From positions 1 to 5,021 of the forward strand of contig JAEWPN010000092.1 of NCBI GenBank assembly GCA_023399455.1: a DNA stretch of 5,021 nt, written 5' to 3'. The translations under genes were made by a program, and so were the position numbers. Shown here one piece after another: positions 1-4,570 of the stretch (positions are counted from its first letter, which is position 1; every line of letters begins with the position of its first letter). This DNA is from Bacillota bacterium. Lineage in GTDB: Bacteria; Bacillota; Clostridia; Lachnospirales; Lachnospiraceae. The notes under the pieces are model-generated. The model was not told the origin of the DNA and did no database searches. It worked only from the letters and a program-made list of their open reading frames with translations.

Positions 1-689
1 TTGAATCCCAGCTCATAAAGATAAGATGCAATCGTGGAACCCGAATTATATGCTTCCATCGTATCGCCCGAAGCTCCAACAGTTGCCATATCCGAAACTT
101 TCGAAACTTCAATCTTACTCTCGGCAACCCGGCTTACCGAACCGCCTTCTTCATCCACCGCAAGAAATAGAGGATATTTACTCATACTGGACGTATTCGA
201 CAGCATCTCCGTCAACTGATCCTTATCCTTAATATTCTGACTGAAATATATAAGTCCGCCCACCGCATACTGATTCAGGGCATCCTTCGTTCCATCGCCG
301 GCTTTAATCGCCTGACTCACACCGGTAAGCGCTTCCGGAGTTATCATGAACAAACCTGCCACCTTATCCTCCAAAGGCATCTCCGCGATGCAGGTCTCCA
401 CCATTTCCTCCAGCCAGTCTACCTCTTCCGCCGGCTCTTCGCTAACCGTCTCGGGCGGCTCCACCGCTACTTCCTCCTGATTGGAAATCTCCTCAAGCTG
501 TGCCGCCAGCTCCTCCGCCTGCTTTTTCTCCGACACATTCTTAGTAAGAGTACGAATCCCGATAGCTGTTCCCGTAATCACCGCAGCAAAAAAGATTACC
601 ACGCAAACATAAGATATCACCTGATTGCGGATTCTTCTCTTTCTCCTATATTCTCTTCTTTCATCGAAATCATTACTATTGTCTCTCAT
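1..689 (-). CDS. GH3 family glycosidase, NagZ-like beta-N-acetylhexosaminidase, membrane-anchored (partial, C-terminus off window)
   Basis: This minus-strand reading frame starts at ATG 689-687 and runs off the window after 229 codons. The start is set by GGAG (complement of 696-699) six bases upstream. Residues 11-22 are a basic cytoplasmic stretch rich in Arg and Lys. Residues about 23-45 form one hydrophobic membrane segment, so the protein is probably a signal-anchored extracellular enzyme. Residues 53-90 are a charged Glu-rich linker, partly coiled-coil-like. The catalytic domain begins near W92: the lines EMPLEDKVAGLFMITPEAL (103-121), YAVGGLIYFSQNI (141-153) and FLAVDEEGGSVSRVA (175-189) match the start of GH3/NagZ barrels, where D-x-E-G-G binds substrate. 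Position 184 is Ser where many homologues have Arg. Family members cleave terminal beta-linked N-acetylhexosamines, often from peptidoglycan fragments. The His/Asp catalytic loop lies beyond the window, so activity cannot be checked. Family assignment is firm; exact substrate is inferred. Confidence 0.87.
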   Translation of the reverse strand, partial: MRDNSNDFDERREYRRKRRIRNQVISYVCVVIFFAAVITGTAIGIRTLTKNVSEKKQAEELAAQLEEISNQEEVAVEPPETVSEEPAEEVDWLEEMVETCIAEMPLEDKVAGLFMITPEALTGVSQAIKAGDGTKDALNQYAVGGLIYFSQNIKDKDQLTEMLSNTSSMSKYPLFLAVDEEGGSVSRVAESKIEVSKVSDMATVGASGDTMEAYNSGSTIASYLYELGF

Positions 690-718
690 ATTCCACTCCA
701 ACTTGATGTATATAGCCT

Positions 719-747
719 ATCATAACCCATTTGTCCGGATTTTTCCA
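719..747 (-). promoter_or_regulatory. Candidate promoter of the GH3 gene
   Basis: Reading the minus strand, a TGGAAA -35 (742-747, 4/6 to consensus) and a TATGAT -10 (719-724, 5/6) are separated by 17 bp. Predicted initiation near 712 would give a leader of about 23 nt carrying the GGAG site. A weaker alternative, CGGACA (732-737) with TATATA (709-714), also has 17-bp spacing but would start almost on the ribosome-binding site. A promoter here lies downstream of the 778-820 terminator, so the gene would not depend on read-through. Confidence 0.45.
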
Positions 748-765
748 TAATTTTTTCATTTTCGA

Positions 766-820
766 CAAAAACAAAACTTAGAAGAGGATACCGATCATCA
801 AGATCAATACCCTCTCCTAA
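766..820 (-). terminator. Intrinsic terminator-like hairpin on the minus strand
   Basis: Bases 778-796 and 802-820 form an inverted repeat with a 5-nt loop (797-801). In minus-strand RNA all 19 positions pair: 15 Watson-Crick and four G-U. On the plus strand those same four positions are A-C or C-A mismatches, so the structure fits minus-strand RNA. The minus strand continues after the stem as GTTTTGTTTTTG (777-766), a U-rich tract typical of intrinsic termination. It lies upstream of the GH3 start, so it either ends a separate short transcript or acts as an attenuator in a long GH3 leader. Confidence 0.62.
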
Positions 821-834
821 ACTATGCTATACAA

Positions 835-1053
835 TGGCCTATACCTCCAATTTTTCATTTTTTATCTTTCGTACTCTTTCCATTATTCTTTCGTACTACC
901 GTACTGTAACGGTTGATAAGTCTTTATCGAAGATAACTCCAATAACTTTATCCTATGTCCTGCGTTACCTTTTCTTATGTACTCGACTACTTTTTCTTGT
1001 GTAAATTATTTCTTTTGTACCTTAAAATCAATGTTTTCGGTGGTCTATACCTC
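835..1053. repeat. Direct repeat pair TGGYCTATACCTC
   Basis: TGGCCTATACCTC at 835-847 and TGGTCTATACCTC at 1041-1053 agree at 12 of 13 bases, in direct orientation, with start points 206 bp apart. In minus-strand RNA each reads GAGGTATAGRCCA, and each follows one of the TACNAAAGA elements. The shared order suggests an internal duplication within the predicted transcript, since decayed. The GAGG core resembles a ribosome-binding site, but no good start codon follows at normal spacing in either copy. Confidence 0.4.
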
Positions 1054-1092
1054 GCTTTCTTTTGTATTTTATCTGTATTAATTTCTTTTGTT
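862..1092. repeat. Seven degenerate copies of TTTCTTNTGTA
   Basis: On the plus strand, near-copies of TTTCTTNTGTA lie at 862-873, 884-895, 970-981, 992-1003, 1008-1019, 1055-1066 and 1081-1092. Variants include TTTCTTTTGTA (twice), TTTCTTGTGTA, TTTCTTATGTA and two with TCTTTCGTA. Start-to-start spacing is irregular (22, 86, 22, 16, 47 and 26 bp), unlike CRISPR or a simple tandem array. All lie in the same orientation inside the predicted minus-strand transcript, where they read as TAC-rich, AAGAAA-rich elements. They may be a cluster of protein-binding sites, RNA elements, or composition-driven coincidence. Confidence 0.4.
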
Positions 1093-1100
1093 ATGTTTAC

Positions 1101-1129
1101 ATTATATGATACAAGTCCACATTTGTCAA
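1101..1129 (-). promoter_or_regulatory. Perfect-consensus sigma-A/sigma-70 promoter, minus strand
   Basis: The minus strand reads TTGACA (1129-1124), a 17-bp spacer and TATAAT (1106-1101): 12/12 consensus bases at the optimal spacing. Predicted initiation is near 1094, reading toward the hairpin at 778-820. The spacer and part of the -35 (1107-1128) form an imperfect dyad of TGA-N-A-N-A-N-GT and its mirror, with 7 of 11 pairs matching. This could be an operator. No protein gene follows within 400 bp. Confidence 0.75.
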
Positions 1130-1301
1130 CACATTTAATCAAAATATTTTATATTTTTTCATTATATTCCCTTTTATGGTAAATTGTTACATTTTTATCA
1201 TTATTTTCTATGAATTGGCAATTATTATCTCTCTTTTGCATCATTTATCCTCAATAACCCTCCCAAAATTCGCCATTTTATCTCACTCTCACATTCTTCC
1301 C

Positions 1302-1329
1302 TTGCAGCCTCCTTCATATCGAGTATAAT
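1302..1329 (+). promoter_or_regulatory. Candidate promoter of the kinase-like/LUD operon
   Basis: A perfect TATAAT -10 lies at 1324-1329 (a second overlaps 1331-1336) in an AT-rich run just before the operon. The best -35 is a weak TTGCAG at 1302-1307 with 16-bp spacing (3/6 to consensus). Initiation near 1336 would give a leader of about 40 nt including the AAGGAGG site. The weak -35 may mean an activator is needed, or that the hexamer has been misplaced. Confidence 0.45.
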
Positions 1330-1360
1330 ATATAATATAAATATAATTCAAAATCCTTCA

Positions 1361-1378
1361 AAGGAGGAAAACACCATC
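1361..1378 (+). promoter_or_regulatory. Strong Shine-Dalgarno followed by a non-canonical AUC start
   Basis: AAGGAGG at 1361-1367 is an essentially full anti-SD match. Eight bases later, in the kinase-like reading frame, the codon is ATC (1376-1378). No ATG, GTG or TTG lies in frame between a stop at 1211 and ATG 1448, which is 80 bases beyond the SD and has no SD of its own. The simplest reading is initiation at AUC, or a recent ATG-to-ATC change or base error. Confidence 0.6.
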
Positions 1379-2449
1379 TATAACCCTTTTTTAATAGAAG
1401 GCATTCTTACGCCGAATGCTTCTGTCAACAAATTACTTATTGCCAAGATGCCCGACTGTTCCGTAACCCAGAACCTTTCCGGCAAAAGCGCACAGGATAT
1501 TTTTTCTACCGATTTACTGATAAAAGAAATCAAAAGTTCTGCGGAGAAATTACAAATAGATATCTCAACACTTGAGGAGAAATCCCTCCCGCTCTACCTG
1601 GAGACCTGTCTGGAGAGCGAAAGTCCTACAGTTTCCTCGGAGGCTCACAGGATCCTTAAACTCTTCGGCGAGCGGCTGGCCGTCATTCTTCTTTGCTTAA
1701 AGGAAGGCTCTGCCGAAAACAGAAAAGTTCGCGGTGACTGGACCGACGAGCACTGGAATTACTGGAGCAGCTTACAGCAAATCATTCTGGTCGGAGGATT
1801 AGCGAGCCCACCCTTAGGAGAACAATTAAAGCATTATATGGAAGAAGTCTTTGCCAGTTCCAATAAGATCCCCTACCGCATCGTTCTCGGCAAGGATTCC
1901 ACCTATGCGGGACTTCGAGGCTGTGCGGCGTATCTGGAAAAAAGTCCTCAGTTCCAGGTCAACCTCATATTCGACTACGGACAGAGTTTTATCAAACGCT
2001 GTTACGTTACTATGGAAAATGAGCAGATCAAAGACATCATTGTTCTGGAAAAGACCTTGTCGCAGCATGTGGAATGGGATATTAAAGACCCTTCTATAGA
2101 GGAAAAAGAAGCGCTTCTTTTAAACAATCATTTTCTAGAAACCATTGCGAAAACTATCCGGGAAGTGGAGGCGCTGGGACTGACCATCCATCCTCACATC
2201 ATCCTGAGCATCGCCAATTACGTAAAGGACGGAGTCATCGCCAACCGGGGCGGCTACGGTAAACTGCGCCTGATCGCTTCGAATTATGCGGATTATCTTT
2301 CCGGTTATCTGAAGGAGGCATATAACAAAGATTATTATTTTACGATGGTACACGATGGCACGGCAATGGCTGCGGGATATTCCAATCATCCCATGTCCGT
2401 CTGCCTTTCCCTCGGCACTGCTTTCGGCGTGGGCTATCCCAATTCGTAA
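1376..2449 (+). CDS. ASKHA-fold sugar-kinase-like protein with circularly permuted motif order
   Basis: I do not recognise a named family. The product is 357 residues if translation begins at AUC 1376, or 333 from ATG 1448; numbering here uses 357. The visible motifs are those of the ROK/hexokinase/actin-like ATPase superfamily. The adenosine-type strand IILVGGLASPPLGEQL lies at 136-151, followed by the connect-2-like YAGLRGCAAYL (177-187). The phosphate-1-like hairpin VNLIFDYGQSFIKRCYV comes next (195-211, D-x-G-x-S at D200). Last come VHDGTAMAAGY (325-335), which looks like the catalytic-Asp segment, and LSLGTAFGVGYP (344-355), a phosphate-2-like loop at the extreme C-terminus. Normal family order is phosphate-1, catalytic Asp, phosphate-2, adenosine; here the adenosine half comes first. 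This implies a circular permutation cut just after phosphate-2 (inference). It is probably cytoplasmic and ATP-binding; the substrate is unknown. The LUD gene follows after 24 nt in the same operon. Confidence 0.72.
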   Translation: MYNPFLIEGILTPNASVNKLLIAKMPDCSVTQNLSGKSAQDIFSTDLLIKEIKSSAEKLQIDISTLEEKSLPLYLETCLESESPTVSSEAHRILKLFGERLAVILLCLKEGSAENRKVRGDWTDEHWNYWSSLQQIILVGGLASPPLGEQLKHYMEEVFASSNKIPYRIVLGKDSTYAGLRGCAAYLEKSPQFQVNLIFDYGQSFIKRCYVTMENEQIKDIIVLEKTLSQHVEWDIKDPSIEEKEALLLNNHFLETIAKTIREVEALGLTIHPHIILSIANYVKDGVIANRGGYGKLRLIASNYADYLSGYLKEAYNKDYYFTMVHDGTAMAAGYSNHPMSVCLSLGTAFGVGYPNS

Positions 2450-2461
2450 TTGACCAAACAA

Positions 2462-2476
2462 GGAGGTAAACATATG
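2462..2476 (+). promoter_or_regulatory. Ribosome-binding site that fixes the LUD gene start
   Basis: GGAGG at 2462-2466 sits seven bases before ATG 2474. The frame is open further upstream to a TTG at 2450, but that start would place the Shine-Dalgarno inside the coding region, so ATG 2474 is chosen. Confidence 0.85.
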
Positions 2477-3106
2477 ACACACAAACAGGCTGCCTTTGCA
2501 TCGGCAGCGGAAAGTATCATTAAAAATTTAGCAAAGAGGAACATGGATGGTTATTTTTTTGAAGATTCTGCTTCCTGTATAGAGGCAATCATTTCCTCTA
2601 TTCCTGAGCACAGCGTGATTTCCTGGGGTGGAAGTGAAACAATAAAAGAAGCCGGCCTCGTAGACAGAATCGGAAAAGAAAATTATTCTCTGCTGGACAG
2701 AGACGCCGTTCCCGATGAGGAGAAACGCAAGCTATATGCACAGACGATGCTCGCCGATTATTATCTGATGAGCACTAATGCCATCACCCTTCAAGGAGAA
2801 CTGATCAACATCGATGGCCGCGGTAACCGTGTTTCATTTTTAATTTACGGACCCGAAAATGTAATCGTGTTAGCCGGCATGAACAAGCTTGTTACAGACG
2901 TGCCGGACGGATTCAGGCGTACCCGTAATATTGCTGCTCCGGCCAATGCAAAGCGCCTCGATAAAAAGACGCCCTGCAACGTGACCGGACATTGTGGAGA
3001 CTGCTTTTCAGACGACTGCATGTGCAATCAGATCGTCGTCACCCGCCGCAGCGGCATAAAAGGCCGCATCAAAGTGTATCTTATCGCAGAAGAACTGGGT
3101 TATTAA
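2474..3106 (+). CDS. LUD-domain protein (lactate utilisation / DUF162 family)
   Basis: This 210-residue protein is a stand-alone LUD domain, related to LutC and the LUD part of LutB. Diagnostic lines are SVISWGGSETIKEAGL (47-62), LADYYLMSTNAITLQGEL (93-110), NIDGRGNRVSFLIYGPENV (112-130), VLAGMNKLV (132-140) and IAAPANAKRL (153-162), ending in the family's typical LGY. A cysteine cluster near the C-terminus (C168, C174, C177, C182, C184, in PCN-TGHCGDC-DDCMC) could bind a metal or Fe-S centre; that is inference. LutABC proteins oxidise L-lactate, but stand-alone LUD proteins of this type have no settled reaction, and no LutA or LutB partner is seen here. It is translated 24 nt after the kinase-like gene, with a strong RBS, and its last codons form the left arm of the operon terminator. 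There is no signal peptide or membrane segment, so it is cytoplasmic. Confidence 0.9.
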   Translation: MTHKQAAFASAAESIIKNLAKRNMDGYFFEDSASCIEAIISSIPEHSVISWGGSETIKEAGLVDRIGKENYSLLDRDAVPDEEKRKLYAQTMLADYYLMSTNAITLQGELINIDGRGNRVSFLIYGPENVIVLAGMNKLVTDVPDGFRRTRNIAAPANAKRLDKKTPCNVTGHCGDCFSDDCMCNQIVVTRRSGIKGRIKVYLIAEELGY

Positions 3107-3127
3107 CCCAGTTCTTCTATTTTAATT
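3088..3127 (+). terminator. Intrinsic terminator of the kinase-like/LUD operon
   Basis: Bases 3088-3101 (AGAAGAACTGGGTT) pair perfectly with 3105-3118, giving a 14-bp stem with a 3-nt loop, followed by ATTTTAATT (3119-3127). The stem overlaps the last codons (EELGY) and the stop codon (3104-3106) of the LUD gene. The convergent glyA gene ends at 3132, so the same hairpin may also end glyA transcripts, although the minus strand has no U-tract after it. Confidence 0.88.
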
Positions 3128-3131
3128 GATA

Positions 3132-4370
3132 TTAAATTAATGGGTATTTTTCTGTCAATTTCTGAACGATTATCCTCGCCTCCGGTATCTTCTCTTCTCC
3201 GCCCTTGATTACCAGTGCAATTGCCTCCGCGATTTGGTCCATATCCTCCGTATTCATGCCACGGGAAGTTACCGCCGGGGTTCCAAGACGGACACCGCTT
3301 GTTACGAAGGGAGATTTAGGATCGTTGGGAATCGTATTCTTATTGGCCGTGATATGTGCCTCATCCAACCATTTCTCTACCGCTTTGCCGGTCAGGTCGA
3401 AGTTCGTAAGGTCAACCAGCATGAGATGGTTGTCCGTTCCGCCGGATACGATCTTGATACCTCTTTTTAAGAGTCCGCCGCAAAGCGCCTGCGCGTTGTC
3501 CACTACAGCCTGCTGATATTTCTTAAAATCCTCCGAAAGAGCTTCTTTAAAGCATACCGCTTTTGCCGCGATAACGTGCATAAGGGGACCGCCCTGAATT
3601 CCCGGGAATATCGCCTTATTGAAATTATATTTGTCGGCAGCCTCCTGATTGCAAAGAATCAAGCCGCCTCTGGGACCACGAAGTGTCTTATGAGTCGTAG
3701 TCGTCACTACATCAGCATATGGAATCGGATCGGGATGAAGCCCTGCCGCTACAAGTCCTGCGATATGAGCCATATCCACCATGAGCACTGCGCCAACCTC
3801 GTCTGCCACTTCTCTGAATTTCTTAAAATCGATGGCTCTCGCATATGCCGAAGCCCCTGCAATAATCATCTTTGGCTTCGTTTCCAAAGCAATCTCTCTC
3901 AATTTATCATAATCGATAAAGCCTTCGTCATTAACTCCGTAAGGAACGATATTGAAATATTTACCGGAAATATTTACCGGGCTTCCGTGTGTCAAATGTC
4001 CGCCGTGAGCAAGGTTCATTCCCATGATGGTATCGCCCGGCTCGCAGATCGCGAACTGAACCGCAAGATTCGCCTGCGCCCCCGAATGAGGCTGTACGTT
4101 CGCATAATCACATCCGAACAATTCCTTGGCTCTTTCGATTGCAAGATTTTCTACCACGTCCACACAATCGCAGCCGCCATAATATCTCTTCCCCGGATAT
4201 CCTTCCGCGTATTTGTTCGTAAGCGGGCTTCCCATAGCTGCCATGACCGCTTCGCTTACCCAGTTTTCCGATGCGATTAGCTCAATATGGGAATTCTGTC
4301 TGTTCTGCTCGTCCACGATCGCCTGCGCGATTTCAGGATCGATTTTCTTTACTTCATCCAATGAATACAT
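3132..4370 (-). CDS. glyA: Serine hydroxymethyltransferase
   Basis: GlyA is a cytoplasmic PLP enzyme that interconverts serine plus tetrahydrofolate with glycine plus 5,10-methylene-tetrahydrofolate, feeding one-carbon units to purine, thymidylate and methionine synthesis. The 412-residue length matches bacterial GlyA. The PLP lysine is K228 in [15 protein letters not shown] (222-236). D199 and H202 in MVDMAHIAG line the cofactor pocket. The N-terminal [12 protein letters not shown] (28-39), [15 protein letters not shown] (52-66), [12 protein letters not shown] (93-104) and the carboxylate-binding R361 in SGVRLGTPA are all intact. The start ATG 4370-4368 has GGAGG (complement of 4379-4383) eight bases upstream. 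The gene is monocistronic here, convergent with the LUD operon and divergent from the cupin gene. No frameshift or missing catalytic residue is seen. Confidence 0.98.
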   Translation of the reverse strand: MYSLDEVKKIDPEIAQAIVDEQNRQNSHIELIASENWVSEAVMAAMGSPLTNKYAEGYPGKRYYGGCDCVDVVENLAIERAKELFGCDYANVQPHSGAQANLAVQFAICEPGDTIMGMNLAHGGHLTHGSPVNISGKYFNIVPYGVNDEGFIDYDKLREIALETKPKMIIAGASAYARAIDFKKFREVADEVGAVLMVDMAHIAGLVAAGLHPDPIPYADVVTTTTHKTLRGPRGGLILCNQEAADKYNFNKAIFPGIQGGPLMHVIAAKAVCFKEALSEDFKKYQQAVVDNAQALCGGLLKRGIKIVSGGTDNHLMLVDLTNFDLTGKAVEKWLDEAHITANKNTIPNDPKSPFVTSGVRLGTPAVTSRGMNTEDMDQIAEAIALVIKGGEEKIPEARIIVQKLTEKYPLI

Positions 4371-4414
4371 ATCCTATTCCTCCGTCCTCTTTATTCCGCT
4401 AAAGTTCATCTTGA

Positions 4415-4443
4415 AGTATAACATAGTTTTTTCAGAATGAAAA
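4415..4443 (-). promoter_or_regulatory. Candidate glyA promoter
   Basis: On the minus strand, TTTTCA (4443-4438, 4/6 to the -35 consensus) and TATACT (4420-4415, 5/6 to the -10) are 17 bp apart, about 44 bp upstream of the glyA start. Initiation near 4408 would give a leader of roughly 38 nt containing the GGAGG site, too short for a riboswitch. The palindrome at 4423-4447 covers the spacer and -35. Confidence 0.55.
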
Positions 4444-4447
4444 CTAT
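4423..4447. promoter_or_regulatory. Inverted repeat over the glyA promoter, possible operator
   Basis: The arms ATAGTT-TT-TTCA and TGAAAACTAT pair over 10 positions, with a two-base bulge and a GAA centre. The repeat lies exactly over the proposed -35 and spacer of glyA, as a repressor operator would. No known regulator consensus was recognised, and its AT richness lowers the significance. Confidence 0.35.
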
Positions 4448-4508
4448 TTAAAAAAGAATATCACATCATAGAAATCATACTCTGAAACCTATTAATTCAC
4501 GACAAACT

Positions 4509-4539
4509 TTTACACTTTACATACTCAGGTACATATAGT
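4509..4539 (+). promoter_or_regulatory. Candidate promoter of the cupin gene
   Basis: TATAGT (4534-4539) is a plausible -10, with TTTACA at 4509-4514 (19-bp spacer) as -35. A second TTTACA at 4516-4521 would fit a poorer TAATAC -10 at 4539-4544 with 17-bp spacing. Either choice starts transcription roughly 10-25 bases before the AAGGAG site of the cupin gene. The choice is ambiguous. Confidence 0.4.
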
Positions 4540-4548
4540 AATACTATA
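4534..4548. promoter_or_regulatory. Perfect 7-1-7 palindrome over the cupin -10 region
   Basis: TATAGTAATACTATA is a perfect inverted repeat of two 7-base arms around one A. It overlaps the candidate -10 and likely start site of the cupin gene, the position expected for a repressor operator. The 7-1-7 geometry resembles that of Fur/PerR-family boxes, but the bases do not match the classical PerR or Fur consensus, so the regulator is unknown. Confidence 0.4.
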
Positions 4549-4570
4549 AGAAATGCCAAGGAGTAAACAC

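Larger units (their letters stand above)
766..1094 (-). ncRNA. Candidate short minus-strand transcript (~330 nt), unknown function
   Basis: The boundaries are predicted from the perfect -35/-10 promoter ending at 1101 (start near 1094) and the minus-strand hairpin plus U-tract ending near 766. I recognise no RNA family: it is AT-rich, A-rich on the transcribed sense, with no GC-rich core. It carries seven irregularly spaced TACNNAAGAAA-like elements and two copies of GAGGTATAGRCCA. It also has alternating GATAA/TTATC elements (952-948, 936-932, 928-924, 919-915) that could form mutually exclusive small stems. Short frames exist, such as MKNWRYRPLYSIV, which stops inside the terminator stem, but none has a well-placed ribosome-binding site. 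It could be a regulatory RNA, a GH3 leader with an attenuator, a peptide transcript, or decayed gene remains. Confidence 0.35.
690..1375. other. 686-bp AT-rich gap without a convincing protein gene
   Basis: This gap separates the divergent GH3 gene (minus) and kinase-like gene (plus). From the GH3 side it holds the GH3 ribosome-binding site and candidate promoter, a minus-strand hairpin terminator, a repeat-rich stretch (835-1092) that is pyrimidine-rich on the plus strand, a perfect-consensus minus-strand promoter, and the plus-strand promoter and Shine-Dalgarno of the kinase-like gene. The 75-codon plus-strand frame at 955-1182 lacks a ribosome-binding site and is made almost only of Phe, Leu, Tyr, Ser and Ile. 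Two overlapping minus-strand frames of about 30 codons (1149-1244, 1225-1317) are only weakly supported. Confidence 0.7.

Noticed and set aside
26..232. Plus-strand frames of 61-68 codons near the left edge
   Set aside because: They are antisense to the GH3 coding sequence, which has clear family motifs; no ribosome-binding site.
900..960. Decayed protein reading (for example DKVIGVIFDKDLSTV, stop, then YERIMERVRK) on the minus strand
   Set aside because: It looks protein-like but is interrupted by stops and A-rich DNA readily gives Lys/Glu/Ile/Arg-rich frames; no family was recognised.
862..1092. CRISPR-like array
   Set aside because: The repeats are about 11 bp, degenerate and irregularly spaced; no cas genes are present.
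1095..1130. Invertible (phase-variable) promoter flanked by GTTTACA and TGTCAAC
   Set aside because: The inverted arms are only 7 bases with one mismatch and partly are the -35 hexamer itself; no recombinase gene is in the window.
955..1182. 75-codon plus-strand frame that looks like a small membrane protein
   Set aside because: No ribosome-binding site, composition is almost only Phe/Leu/Tyr/Ser/Ile as expected from T-rich DNA, and it lies antisense to the consensus promoter and repeats.
1826..2482. Minus-strand frames of 80 and 115 codons, plus an 82-codon plus-strand frame, across the kinase-like gene
   Set aside because: All overlap the kinase-like coding sequence in other frames and lack RBS and motifs.
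3576..4280. 234-codon plus-strand frame antisense to glyA
   Set aside because: glyA is unmistakable on the other strand; the long antisense frame is a codon-bias shadow with no RBS or recognisable motifs. The shorter plus-strand frames at 3205-3516 and 4213-4440 are rejected for the same reason.
4371..4570. Riboswitch upstream of glyA
   Set aside because: The predicted leader is only about 38 nt, too short for a glycine, SAM or THF aptamer, and no terminator hairpin precedes the start.
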